From Prostheceraeus crozeri (lineage: Eukaryota > Platyhelminthes > Polycladida > Euryleptidae): a stretch of 64,000 bases of DNA. Under the pieces are notes generated by a model that saw nothing but the letters and a program-made list of their open reading frames with translations, was not told the origin of the DNA and did no database searches. The DNA lies in assembly GCA_907163375.1 (NCBI GenBank), contig CAJQUW010000478.1, forward strand, positions 168,852 to 232,851. Reading direction: 5' to 3'. The translations under genes and the position numbers were made by a program. This document shows positions 44,217 through 55,357 of this stretch, one piece after another (the stretch's first letter is position 1; each line of letters opens with the position of its first letter).

Positions 44217-44459
44217 TTTATAATAAAAAAATTTCTTATAGGGTCCCCCTAGATTTAAAAAACTGTCTCATAATGATGACTTACCTTACTACTTATTCGC
44301 TTTTGAAATGATTATATTATAATTATTCTAATCTATATTGTTTTACATATTTCCATTTTCTTCATGAACTTCTCAAAATGAATTAGAAAAAACTGAGTTT
44401 TAGATGGTTCTTGAATCACTGCTTGCTTGCTTGCTTTTCAGATGTAGTTGTCCACAAAA

Positions 44460-44885
44460 TCATTTGTCTTGATTGGCTTGCAATTGTGATGTCTCTTCAT
44501 CTTGAGTTGATGATGTCCCCGGTTGTAGATTTAAAACTATTTGACTTGTTTTCATTGTCTTATTATAATAATCCATCTCAAGTTGTTCATCAAAAGAACG
44601 CTTCATTCTCGCCGTTTCACGTTTCACAATATATTGATTTTGTAAAGTTCTTCGCTTACGTTCTAATGCAGCAGCGCCTTTAACTTCGTTTAAAATTCGC
44701 TGTGATATTTCACACGACGTCAAGAAATCATCAAAATCAATATCACTAATGTTTTCCAAACTTTTTTGTAGTTCCACAGTATTTATGAAATGATTCTTCT
44801 TTACAAATTCGTTGATCAGGCACACTTTTTTTGCGATTTGTCCTTTTGTCGTTTCAATACGATCACCCAAATGTTTACTCATCAT
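44460..44885 (-). CDS. Polinton unknown helical protein, 141 codons
   Basis: Intact frame. Mostly helical with DFDDFLTSCEISQRIL and a basic KGAAALERKRRTLQNQ segment; the C-terminus is Ser/Thr/Gln-rich. No family recognised. It is the last gene before the right TIR, transcribed inward from the right end, mirroring gene 1 at the left. Confidence 0.55.
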   Translation of the reverse strand: MMSKHLGDRIETTKGQIAKKVCLINEFVKKNHFINTVELQKSLENISDIDFDDFLTSCEISQRILNEVKGAAALERKRRTLQNQYIVKRETARMKRSFDEQLEMDYYNKTMKTSQIVLNLQPGTSSTQDEETSQLQANQDK

Positions 44886-45626
44886 GAATGATAGAAATGA
44901 ATGAGATGAATTAAAATAAACTAACTATCTAATACTCCTTGAGAGAAGAACTTCATTCGTTAATGTGTTTCATTGTTTAAGTGATTGTTTAAAATTGCTA
45001 TAACAACTATCTTGCATATCGGCGTTGCCCTTATGCGTTCTAAATTCACAATAAAAATTGCTTTTTTATTATCACCACACCCGCATGTGTTCTCAACTCA
45101 CAAGAAGAATTGCTTTTTATTGCTGCCCGTATGTGTTTTAACCTATTCATGTGGAAACAGGAAACGCTAAATGAATTTTGCAAATCGATTTTCTAAAACT
45201 GAATTTGAAAACAGACTTTACAAATGGATTTTGAAAATAGATTTTGAAAACAGATTCTGAAAATAATTTACGTAGGGGTAAATTGAAATGTGAAAACTTT
45301 ACGCACGCGTAAGTTGAAATGTCAAAAGTTTACCGATGGGTAAATTGAAATGACAAGAGATAGCACGATAATTTTAGGGGAAAGCTGCTAGATGTTTCTC
45401 TCTCTTCAATCTCTGTCTCTCTTCAATTATCAGCCAGTGTACGGGTTCATTGAATAATTTTGAGTTTATGAGTTACAATAATCTTCTAGTTCACACAATT
45501 AGTACTTTAAATAATGTTGAAAATACAATAACGAAGAATGTCTAAGTAATAATTGCGTCTTCTTAATTTATCATATTGCTCTAATCTTAATAATAATTGA
45601 GAACCATTTCACCTGTTTTTAATTGA
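44886..45626. repeat. Non-coding right arm of the Polinton with short repeats
   Basis: Two diverged copies of an about 70-bp segment (AATTGCTTTTTTATT...CATGTGTT and AATTGCTTTTTATTGC...ATGTGTT, about 45055-45140), several ATTTTGAAAACAGA units (45180-45265) and three GTAAATTGAAATG-like units (45270-45355). No gene. Confidence 0.7.
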
Positions 45627-46119
45627 GATAACGAAGGATATATTCTTGCGGTTTCTTCCACTTTTGTTTCTTCCATTTTTAAAGAAATATTATTAGTCAC
45701 ATGTTATATTTTAAAAACCTGAAAGATGGATAAAATTCATGAATTTGAAATTCTCAACTTTTATGATTTTTGGTGTCCTGGAACGGTCATGATTTAAGCG
45801 AGAAAATTGTAATTCTCAAATTTTGTGATTCTTAACTTTTATGATTTTCGGTGTCCTGGAACGGTCATGATTTTGGGGGTGAAAATTGTAATTCTCATAT
45901 TTGAGATTTTGAAAAATTTGAAAATTGGGTATTTTTAAAAACGCCTAAATTTTCGCCCTTCGGCCTTCGGCCACGTGAAATTTGAAGTCTACCTAAATTT
46001 TTGAAATTTTTGAAATTTTGATTTTTTGAAAAAAACCCGCAAAAGTGTGACATCCGGCGCAAGCGAAGCGAAGCAAAGCGAAGCGAAGCGTCGCGCCGGA
46101 TGTCACACTATATACTACT
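45627..46119 (-). repeat. Polinton right terminal inverted repeat
   Basis: Reverse complement of 29073-29585. Its inner part carries, on the minus strand, an ATG and the first 17 or so codons of gene 1, cut off where the repeat ends at 45627. Confidence 0.9.
46044..46109. promoter_or_regulatory. Palindrome (hairpin) inside the right TIR
   Basis: The same 17-bp stem as at 29083-29143 with a 32-nt loop of GAAGC-type units, one unit longer than the left loop. Confidence 0.8.
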
Positions 46120-46809
46120 GTGGCATCCCTACAAAGGTGCATGTTGTTCAGGATTTGTCAGAAAAGGAGTACTTTGCAAGCCGTCTTGACTTTGCTGCCG
46201 ACGAGCTGCAACGTATGAGAGAGGATCCGCTGCGTCTTCATGCTCTTGCGTTTTCCAATGAGGCACATTTTTACATTGACGAAGCAGTCAATCGCCATAA
46301 CCACCAATACTGGGCCCCAGAGAATCCACCATTGGTTTGGTAAAACCTTCACCCTGAGAATGGTCGGTCCTTTCTTTTTCGAGCAAACCGTAAACGGTGA
46401 GCGTTGCCTTCCCATGCTACAGGAACAGTTTTGGCCTGAAGTGAAGCGACTCGGACTCAACGAGGAGATGATCCTCATGCAGGACGGTGCTCCACCGCAC
46501 TGGAGTTGGGCGGTTCTAAATTGGCTGGACAGGAAGTTTCCTGACAGATGGATTGATCGAGGAGGTCACGATCGTTTGCCAGCGCGTTCCCCGGATCTGA
46601 AACCTTGTAACTTCTTCCGGTGGGGATTCATCAAGCCAAAAGTTTACGGCACGCGTCTTAGCGACAACGAAGAATTGGAGGAACGAATTATATCTGCTTT
46701 CGATGAAGCGACAGCTGAGATGCGACACATCACCATGCAGGAGTATCGTGATCGATTGGCAAGAGCTGTCGAAAATGATGATCATTATGTCGAAGTGCGT
46801 ATCTCATGA
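46120..46809 (+). pseudogene. Mariner-type transposase, C-terminal part
   Basis: Continues the gene at 28730-29072 after the Polinton. VHVVQDLSEKEYFASRL is followed by FSNEAHFYIDEAVNRHN (first Asp region as FSNEAHF), a frameshift at about 46340, then ILMQDGAPPHWS (second catalytic Asp) and GGHDRLPARSPDLKPCNFF (third). The last frame is open to the stop at 46807-46809. A one-base shift just after the junction (near 46137) adds to the damage. Confidence 0.8.
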
Positions 46810-46847
46810 CTTGTTGACTTTATGATGTTGAACATGAATTGCATATA

Positions 46848-49593
46848 GGGTACGAGGGGGTAATTTCGCCATGTTTTCATTTAATTGATGTTTTCGAATA
46901 TTTATTAATTTATCTATGGCATTGTGATCACTTTTCTAGCCCTTCTATGCGTGCTCTAGAATATATGATATAGATATATACTAAATATACCATTATATAC
47001 TTTATGGGATGCCTTGCAATGCAACCACTCAATTATTTTTATTTAAAGCAATTAGGGGATATTTCGCCATGTATGCTAGCATCACGCAAAACCGAGATAT
47101 TTGCAAATCCTCACAAGCAGATATTTTATTGCTGAATCAATGAACATCCTTTCTTTTGTCATATAGAATAGCACCACATGTACTAAGTAGAACACTAACA
47201 ACATGCTCGATACTTGGTTTGCCCTTAATTTTCACAATTAAAACACTTGTCCACGCCAAAACAACTTTCACAGCACCAGAGTGAGCAAACAACACATCTA
47301 AACCAGTCCTCAACATTGTAACGATCATAGCACTCAGTCTCACAAACGCAGCAGAGACATGTGGAGGAACTCATTGGCTTTTCTTTGTTATCTTTGCTAA
47401 CCGTTTTTGTAGCTTTAAATCTGAGTTTTACTTTCATTTGTTTCTTCTTTTTGCTTTCATCTCTGTTCTTCATCAAATCTCTTACGATGGCAATATGTTT
47501 CCTTTGGTGTGTGGCTCTTGTTGCTTTCTTTGGGCTACTGAATGCCGATCGAATAGATGAATTAGGCGACGAAATTTCTGATGGCAGATAATTCAAACTT
47601 TCTTGGTCTGGAACTTGGTCCAGAGTTGTCCTTGCTCTGGTTGCTTCCATACCAAGATCGTCATTGCTGAACGAGACTTTTTGTGAATTCCACAATCTTA
47701 ACGGCTTCCTTGTTGACAGGAAACAATCCACAATAAGCAAACGAATCTACAACAAAACCTTGCTTCAGTTGCATTTGTTCAAAACAACTTTTGAACACCT
47801 TCACAAAGGAAAGTCGCGTAAGAGCTTGCTCAGAACTATCACGCAAATATTGTTCAATATTTTTCGTCCAAAGAGATTTGAGTGACTTGTTAAAGTGAGT
47901 ATCAAGCGGTTGGAGTCGATGAGAACAATGAGGTGGTAAGCACAACAGTTCGATGTTATTCTCGACACAATATTTAATAGCCTCCGTTGTCACATGTGAT
48001 GAATGTCCATCAAGAATAAGTAAACACTTCTTCCCTGGAATCTTGATCCGGTGTTCTTGAAAGAAGTGAAGAAATTTAAGAAACACTTCGCTGTCGATGT
48101 AGCCAGTCTTAGAATTTGTAATTTCTGCCGAAGAATATTCCTGATGAACTTCCTGTGCTACGACACCACCTTTCATAATGACGAAAAGTCGAAGGCAATC
48201 GCCACTTGCATTAATGCTTGGGACTATCGTTGTGAGCGTTCCTCTCCCACCAACTTTGATCGACTGGACGGTCCGAGTTCCTCTTGCTGCAATTACTTGA
48301 GTCGGATTATTCGGAACGGTGGAAAGCCCCGTCTCATCGATGTTGTAAACCAGCTGTGGGTAGTCGCGAAGATCAAGTTCGTCATAGATTTTTTCGAGGT
48401 CCTCATAAATATCTGACACTCGCTTGTGATTGAATGCTTGTGCTCTGGCAGCACTAAGACCTTCTGGCTTTCTCAATGACAGCGCTGGATGGCGATTCTT
48501 AAATGAGAACCACCAGTCTCGTGAACAGTGCCCCGAATGACGCCAATTGCTCGGAATAGGACCATTTAGCTGCTTTCTTCTTTGTAGAATAGTAGCATGC
48601 GTGTGTGCAGATTCGAGGAGACCAGATATGCTGAGAGGGAAGCCTCTTCGTTCCAAGTAGATTAGACGAGCGCAAATCTCATTCTCCTGCTCTTGCGTGA
48701 ATATAGTAGGCCTACCAATATTTTCCTGCTTCCGCTGACGCTGGAGTTGATCGGCTATCGTCCTCCTCGACACTTTGAACACCCGTGACGCAACGCTTGG
48801 TGTATGATCTCCTGCCCTCACCGAGTTAACTGCAGCAAGCAAGTTTTCTTTGTCGTACTGCTGGTAAGCTTTCTTTGAGACGTAAGTGCGCGGCATAACT
48901 GCAAGAAAAATACTTTCAATGAGTTCTGTGATTTAGCCGATATCTAGTAATAGGAAGACATAAGTTCAAGGATAAAGAAGACAAAAAATATAGAAGTATA
49001 AGGCAGTGTATCGAATATGGCAGACTTTATAGATACAAGGGGTTATTTCGCCGATTTTCTTATGTGTACTGAAAAGACTTAAAACATGTTAGTTCTTATT
49101 GAATCAAAGTTTTGCTTGTTACTCTCGTATTCTTCTACCTAAATGAAGCGCTTTTGCTCATGATATCATTATTTCAGAAATTCTCTCTTTTTTGGCGAAA
49201 TAACCCCTTATTTCTGTCATCGACTTCAACCTATACTTATCAATAAAACAGTGTATATTCATCGCCTAAATTCGGAAATTATGAACAAATGTTAGATGAA
49301 GATAAGATCTACTTACCGTCGTCTGGTACGTTGACACAACTCTTGGACAAATGACGATCGAGGCAAACACGCTATTCGATGTGATTCCCGTCTCCTCCAA
49401 TGAGACGTCACGTAGCAGCAGTAGACGCAGTGTATGGCTGCTTGATTCTCATCATAAGCTGATCGAATACAATGTCTGATGACTAGACTGGCATTCGGGG
49501 CAAACACTTGCATATTAAAAGAGCGAAACGGCTCATCGCAACAGTAAATAACTTGGCGAAATATCCCCTGGGCGAAATTACTCCCTCGTACCC
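46848..49593. mobile_element. pogo-type DNA transposon, 2746 bp
   Basis: Ends GGGTACGAGGGGGTAATTTC and, inverted, GGGTACGAGGGAGTAATTTC; TA on each side (46846-46847, 49594-49595). One minus-strand transposase gene fills most of it. Subterminal copies of GGGG-N-TATTTCGCC occur at about 47055, 49038, 49190 (inverted) and 49552 (inverted). It interrupts the 3' region of the mariner element. Confidence 0.85.
47225..48896 (-). pseudogene. pogo-type transposase with Cys-rich C-terminus, one frameshift
   Basis: ATG 48896. Residues 1-55 form a psq-type helix-turn-helix (AGDHTPSVASRVFKVSRRT), followed by a CENP-B/Tc5-type DNA-binding region (SRDWWFSFKNRHPALSLRKP) and the DDE_1 core: YNIDETGL, KKCLLILDGHSSHV, LPPHCSHRLQPLD. 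The first frame ends at 47661; an overlapping frame (47740-47225) continues with a basic linker and a C-terminal cluster CLCCVCETEC...CVVCSLWCC...CFNC that looks like a zinc-binding finger. The frameshift near 47680-47700 is the only break seen. The single-frame 411-codon part shows recent origin. Confidence 0.85.
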
Positions 49594-49705
49594 TATTGGA
49601 AAAATTATTAAAATTATGTGTTATTTTCATTGACATCTGATCAAAAGCAGCAAAATTATAGGCATTTAGAATCGGCGGTTTTAATTGGTCCACCCTGTAT
49701 ATATA

Positions 49706-51206
49706 GTTCCCTTCTATCATGTCATTTCCATCACATTGACTCATATCTGAATTTCAAAATTTATGCTTACAAAGTGGTAACTTCCTTCTGTCCTCTGATG
49801 TGGCCTCAGTCGGCAAAAATTTAGGAGCTTCTTATAAAGACCTATAAATAGCATGAATTTTATTCATATAATATCATGCTATTTCGGCGGAATTTTCAAA
49901 TTCTCAATGTAAAAAGATTGCATGAACGTTTTATCCTCTATGCTTTTACGTGCTTCAGTTATTTGATTTCAGAATCATTATCACGAACAAGCTGCTACTA
50001 CTCGAATATTTATGCAAGAATTCATATTGATCGCGAACATTAAATGCTCCCTTTTCAATTTTTGACATAATGAGAATGCCGGGTACTTGTCATGCGCTTT
50101 TGATGATATCAATTCCCACGTGTTCTACATCTCCATGGTTTAGGTCAAAAATTTCATATTTCACCAAGCTGTCCTTTGTGAATTCTTGCAACCAAATAAT
50201 TCCTTTATCAACTAAAGACAGGGTCCAAATTTGAAGAATTATTTTCAAATAGCAAGTTTTAAATGTTGTTAAAGTGATTGATTGAATTTTTATGAGAATT
50301 TTATTCCATAAAATTGAAGCGCTTAGGTCTAGCGTTCTATATCCTTTTCCTCTTCAATTATTCTCGCCACCGATAAAGTTGTAAATTGGAGTAGGAAATG
50401 ACTGAATTAATAGCCTGTCCAAATCACCATTTAACATCCTTCATCGGCTATCACCAAATTAATTTGGGAGCTATGAAAGTGTGAGAACTGTCTAGATGTT
50501 GAATAAATCTCAAATTACAATTCGGACATCGCTGTCAGTGGCATGGAGTAGGGATATGAATAATATCAATTTCCATGAAAAATTCAGACAGTTATATGAG
50601 AATTATGGAAGTGAAAAGAATGACACGTTGTTAGCATTTTTGTCGCATCTATTAACAGATGAATGTTAAGCGAAATAGAACTATCGGACTAGAGGATTGG
50701 AAAAGCATGTTTTTTGAAATGTTTTTAAACAGAAAACATGCTGTTTATTTTGTTTTTTTGACTCTTTATTTCAGTATTTTAAGTCGCTTCTTTTCAATTT
50801 AGTTCGGCAGACAGAACGAGTTTTTGCACGGAAAGAGACCAAGGTTGAGACTTTCACATGATGATATGCACCCTTTGACTATCACGAATTTGCGCGTCTG
50901 TGAGTTCTAAACCGGGTTTCATTTTTTGCTGGGCAGAATCAAGGAAAGGCACATGTAAATCCAATGGGATGCAATCGGAGAATATTTTAAAGGATTTCTC
51001 AGACATCCGTTAGCGATGAATGATTACTTGATCATTTAGTCAATGCATTAAATCCTTTTCCACTCCACTTAAAAGTTCCTACATGTAGCATAGCTCCGTA
51101 TTTAATAGTACGTTAAGTAAACTGAGAATTTGCAACAATTTGTTCTAATAGGATGACAAAATAGAATCTTCACAATTCAAAGTCGTAATTACAGCATCAA
51201 AATTTA
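49706..51206. other. Stretch without a recognised gene
   Basis: On the minus strand the first bases right of the mariner (49744-49706) continue open into the PLE-C fragment at 28437 if the mariner is ignored, so this may be the other side of PLE-C. Beyond that no gene, RNA or repeat was recognised. Confidence 0.4.
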
Positions 51207-51279
51207 AGCCACTGGAGAGATTCGAACTCTCGACCCCTGGTTTACAAGACCAGTGCTCTAACCCCTGAGCTACAGCGGC
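51207..51279 (-). tRNA. tRNA-Thr (anticodon TGT)
   Basis: A 73-nt intronless cloverleaf on the minus strand: acceptor stem GCCGCTG/CAGTGGC (one G-T pair), D arm GCTC..GAGC, anticodon stem CTGGT/ACCAG with loop CTTGTAA (anticodon TGT), variable loop GGGTC, T arm GAGAG/CTCTC with TTCGAAT, discriminator T. A box TAGCTCAGGGG and B box GTTCGAATC are present. A TTTT terminator follows at 51202-51199. No sign of decay. Confidence 0.93.
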
Positions 51280-51900
51280 TGCATTAGACTATCACGACTA
51301 TTAGAAAGAGATCATGTGTGTCAACTGTCAATTACAAGTATCAGCTTTATCTCTGAATGCACAAGTTGATTTGTGAGCATTCCTTTTCAGTAACAGATTG
51401 CGATCTTAATGGGATTAAATCATGAATTCATCTGGCGATATGATATCTGATAGGAATCTTTTCCTCAAGCGAGAAGCCAGAAATGACAATATTTCAATCA
51501 GTTTTGCTATGCAACATCTTGGCATGTCGATTTCAAACACGAGTTTAAGAAGTTCAAGCAGATAATTTCCGAATATCTTTAAATCTGCTTCAAAATATCG
51601 CTTTTGTATCCATTATCCTCATGGGGAGAGGAGAGACAGCTTCAATTGAGGTCAAATTGTCAAATAAATACAAAATTATTAGTAATTGTCAAAACTGTCC
51701 GATAACGTCTCTGTAAGCTATGCATTTCAGTCATGTTGCAGTTTATGACAGCCGCAATGTATCACTGTGAAGAAATCAGATGAGTTGACAGTTTGTTATA
51801 CATCGAGGATATTCTTCCATTAATGGTTACAAGGGACGTCCAAAAGTAGGACGATTCTGCACCATGTAGCAACTTATCATAATATACATGTATGCCAATA
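51280..51900. other. Stretch without a recognised gene
   Basis: No gene or repeat recognised. Confidence 0.5.
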
Positions 51901-51926
51901 TTCGTAGTGTAAAACTTATTGCCTAA

Positions 51927-52205
51927 TTATACAGCTTGATTGGTTGTTGTACTGTCTATATGAGGCAAGCGTTAAGAAAGATGATTATGCAAAATCTTGA
52001 TGTCTTTAGTCATGACAATCGTCAAATCAAATATGTGTCCACTCCAAGAGTAATGCCGATAACTGGGAAGATGAAGAAATTGACATTCTCTGATATTGTG
52101 CTAACTAAATTCGATTTAATTGGTCATTATAAAGAAATTGAACTTTTCGTTGAATGTGAAATGGCTAAGCAAGAGGTACTGAATGTGTTGTCATATAAAT
52201 TTTGA
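51927..52205 (+). CDS. Unassigned open frame, possible exon
   Basis: An open frame ending at 52205 reads RKMIMQNLDVFSHDNRQIKY and TFSDIVLTKFDLIGHYKEIE; a TATACAG acceptor-like site lies at about 51928-51934. The residues look protein-like (balanced charges, few runs), but no family is recognised. It could be part of the same gene as 52478-52891. No start, promoter or splice donor is established. Confidence 0.25.
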   Translation, partial: LYSLIGCCTVYMRQALRKMIMQNLDVFSHDNRQIKYVSTPRVMPITGKMKKLTFSDIVLTKFDLIGHYKEIELFVECEMAKQEVLNVLSYKF

Positions 52206-52477
52206 ATCCTAAGATTATTGAATATCCTAAAAAGTAAAGAAAATGTATATGATAATGAATATACTATTGCGGAATATCAATAATGACTGTGTGATGAGAA
52301 AAATAATAATAAGAAGAATGAAACATCATACAAGTAAATGAGAAGTAGCAGAAGAGGACACGGAGTTTCATATTTGAATCAAAAGTTTTAAAGTTTGATG
52401 ATTTTCTGTGCTTTTTGTTGCTTTTGATACTCCAATACTTAGATCGCCAAATGTGGCATTTAAATGTAAGGAGCTGA

Positions 52478-52891
52478 CTGACAAGTTGGCCAAGGTATTA
52501 CAATGGGGATGCCATTCATGGTCTCCCGCATCCGTTGTTTAAGGACTATTGGATGGAGCGCCACAGAGTTTGCTTGGTGGTGCTCCATCTTTCTGTTTCC
52601 ATGTCAGCTTCAACAATCTTCTACAAGTCACGTGAAATTCCACATGATCCTAAAGATCTCTTGCTGTTATTGCGCGGCTTTAATTGTGACTTTGTCATCA
52701 TATTCAAAGAAGTTAGGAGGAACCAAGAACTTGTGAGTGAATCCGGCCCACACACTTTATTTCGCAGACTTAAAAGGGCTGTTCTTGAATTTCAGTTGAT
52801 TTTTTACGAATGCGAAAAGAGATTGAGCCTTTGGTCTTCAATGCTGCAACAGTTTTCCGACAATGATCGATTTCTTCAGAACATCTTGTGA
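52478..52891 (+). CDS. Unassigned open frame, possible 3' exon
   Basis: The frame is open from 52478 to the stop at 52889-52891 and, in a phase that starts before any ATG, reads YYNGDAIHGLPHPLFKDYWM, CLVVLHLSVSMSASTIFYKS and PKDLLLLLRGFNCDFVIIFK. It is GC-richer than its surroundings and protein-like. It could be the last exon of a host gene or of a decayed transposon. I do not recognise a family. Confidence 0.35.
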   Translation: MTSWPRYYNGDAIHGLPHPLFKDYWMERHRVCLVVLHLSVSMSASTIFYKSREIPHDPKDLLLLLRGFNCDFVIIFKEVRRNQELVSESGPHTLFRRLKRAVLEFQLIFYECEKRLSLWSSMLQQFSDNDRFLQNIL

Positions 52892-55349
52892 AGTGTCTGC
52901 TCACCTCTGGTGTTGCTAGCTCTTTGAACACGCGAAGATGGTCAACCAACAATTCTACTTCCTTAACTATTTATGTGAGCCAGACAGATCATAGACAGTG
53001 TCTATTACAATGGGCTGTTGGTTAATTGTCTGCCCTAAAATCGTTCTTTTTCGAGTGTGTTCAATTAAATGTTTAAATAATTATTTCTGATAGTTCTACA
53101 TGTGATTTTGGAATTGTAGCAATGTTGGAGCCACAGAATTAGATTCATCTGCGCGTGCTTCGGTTTCCTGGAAAGGAAGGGTTATATGCAACCTTAATAT
53201 CGAAATGGCACATCACAGAAGACAAGTTGCTCCTTCTCGAATGGATAATTCGTGTATTGCTTGCTACTGGAAATGGCCAACAGTAGGCTGCCAGTAGAGG
53301 ACACCAGACCCAGTGAGAGATGTGTGCGTGCTGTGATATCACTTCGCACACACCAAAACACACATCGTCTGGTAACATTCGATTCAGCGTATGCACTATG
53401 CAGTGAGGACTGGCTGAGAAGACGATGGTGAAATCATCAAGTGAACTAATTTTCGTACGCCTGCTACTTTTTTTAATAATGATCGGAAGGGCCAACATCA
53501 TGGAGAAAACTTGTGGGCAATGATCTGAATTCTTCGAATCTGAACGAATTCTGGCAATCGAGGCACTTTGCTGGAACTCACATTAATCCGCAAGCGACGT
53601 ACGACTTTTTTTCCTATTTCTGTAAGGTATTAGGAATTCCTTCTTTCCCACTTAATAGGTTCCTCGATGTGCCGTCGATTTCACATTAATCACACTTCTA
53701 GCAAACCGAAGCAGATAAACAAAATATTTAATTCTGTGGTTGGAACAATGAGAATTCTTGAAGCACCATCATAATTGCTATATACTGTACCGGTAACTGA
53801 TTTGTCATGACAAATAGTTTTCATTTTGTATGTGAGTGAAAAATATCACTCTTATGTAAACTGCCGGAGGGGAAATTAACCTTTCTGACTTACGGGATCA
53901 GAAGCTTAACTTTACCTCCCGCACATAGAGTAGGGATATATAAGCTTAGGTAGAGTGTCGACTCAAAAAAGTATCTGTATACACTGAAAATTTTTATATG
54001 AAAAGATTCAGTTTTTTGCGGAGATTGCATTCCCGTTGTCCAAAAAATTATTTGAGCACTTTTGAAAAAAGTCAAAATTTTCCGATTTATATACTACCGA
54101 GATGACTCTCCTAAATAAGTAGTATGAAACAAGTTGGATATCAAAAGTAATGAGTATTTGCTAATAAGTATCCTAACAAAGCGGAAATCAAGCTGATTAT
54201 CTAGGGAATTTCATGAATTGCATGATAATGAAAGTCTTCATGAAAAAAACGAGACCTTATTCCGCTTCTTGGCTGAAATTTCAAGTTTTCAATTCAATTT
54301 TCACCGGTATGATTTTATGATTCACTTAATTCATGTTTCATTTCTTGAATCTGAATAGTGATGTGGACCCATTTACATCCTTCAAAGTTAATTGAAATCA
54401 TGGTCTTTGATTATGTGATTTTGCTCTACCAGTGGCAGGTTGCTTATAAATGATCACGCTTAAGAAGATTCTCTTTAGGTTGAGCAGGAAAGCAATAGTA
54501 GGTCATCGAGCTGGCAATTACATTACCTCCCCAAGGCTGTCATGACACGGACGATCCGTAAAATAATGTCATTTCCTTCTGCTTTATGCTATCATTATCA
54601 CTCAATTCTGTGGTAATTTGTTCAAAACTGCATAAATGTGCATATCTCACATTTGGAAACAATTCCGACTGTATCCCCCTCGAGTTCATTTAATAAAATC
54701 GAAAGTGTATACTCATTGGGGATTTAATAAATGCTAAGCTACCTCTCTACCTAAATATACTTACTCTATGCTTCCGCACTTTTTCTCCGTAAACTCTGGA
54801 TAACAAAGGTTCGAAATTCATCAGACAAATTTTCTGATTTGGATGTTCTTTGTAAATGATTTGTCCAAATTTGACAGGAAAATAACTAATTATCTAATGT
54901 AATGTAAAAGAATACTGCTAGAGCGATGCACTTCCCCATAATTTTTTATGACACAAATGAAGTTCAGAAATAGCAGTCCTTATTCTGGATGGGCACGCAT
55001 TTGAGGCACAAAAGAGGAAACGGGTCCGAGTGTTGTAAGCATATTTCACAGGTGTCAGAGTATTTCCTTTGAAAATTGAAATGACAGACGAAGTTATCTT
55101 GGACTCATTTAATCAAAGATAAAATGCATAATGATTATAATGATGAATATAAGAATTGGAAAAATCTTTAGAAAAAGTTGTTCATTGGTAATTTTAGTTG
55201 TAAACATTTTGCAATGCATTTTATATAAATTGATGAATCAACCGCAAAATTTTAAGACAAATTTCTCTTCTGCCAAATTGGTAGAAGATGAAGAATGGCC
55301 TTTAATACGGTTTTGGGTATCTGAAGGGTATGGTACGTATCTGATGAAG
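52892..55349. other. Stretch without a recognised gene
   Basis: Open frames at 53145-53501 (minus), 53890-54075 (minus) and 55131-55421 (plus) have no recognisable family. No RNA gene or repeat seen. Confidence 0.5.
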
Positions 55350-55357
55350 GTTAGTAG

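Larger units (their letters stand above)
29073..46119. mobile_element. Maverick/Polinton, 17,047 bp, complete ends, inactive genes
   Basis: Terminal inverted repeats begin AGTAGTATATAGTGTGAC on both sides and are flanked by a perfect 6-bp duplication GTGGCA (29067-29072, 46120-46125). Polintons make 6-bp duplications. Content: B-family polymerase, integrase, adenain-like protease, packaging ATPase, major and minor capsid proteins, plus accessory genes. Gene order from the left: two unknowns, minor capsid, ATPase, small unknown, polymerase, minus-strand acidic protein, fibre-like protein, hydrophobic protein, major capsid, hydrophobic protein, phospholipase-integrase, minus-strand protease, minus-strand coiled-coil protein. 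It resembles the capsid-encoding, adintovirus-like Polintons. At least five TAA stops and several frameshifts inactivate this copy. Confidence 0.95.
28438..49705. mobile_element. Tc1/mariner-type element split by Polinton and pogo insertions
   Basis: Both ends carry the inverted block AAAACCGCCGATTCTAAATGC (left about 28452-28472; complement right about 49665-49685), outside which TATATA occurs. Without the two insertions (29073-46125 and 46848-49595) the element is about 1.5 kb, a normal mariner length. Its transposase is in two parts. The outermost left end is decayed, so the terminus is approximate. Confidence 0.7.

Noticed and set aside
46026-46343. Single frame crossing from the Polinton right end into mariner sequence
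   Set aside because: It joins TIR sequence to the interrupted transposase by chance; only the part after 46125 is transposase.
53145-53501. 118-codon minus-strand frame as a gene
   Set aside because: No recognisable domain; composition is similar to that of surrounding non-coding DNA.
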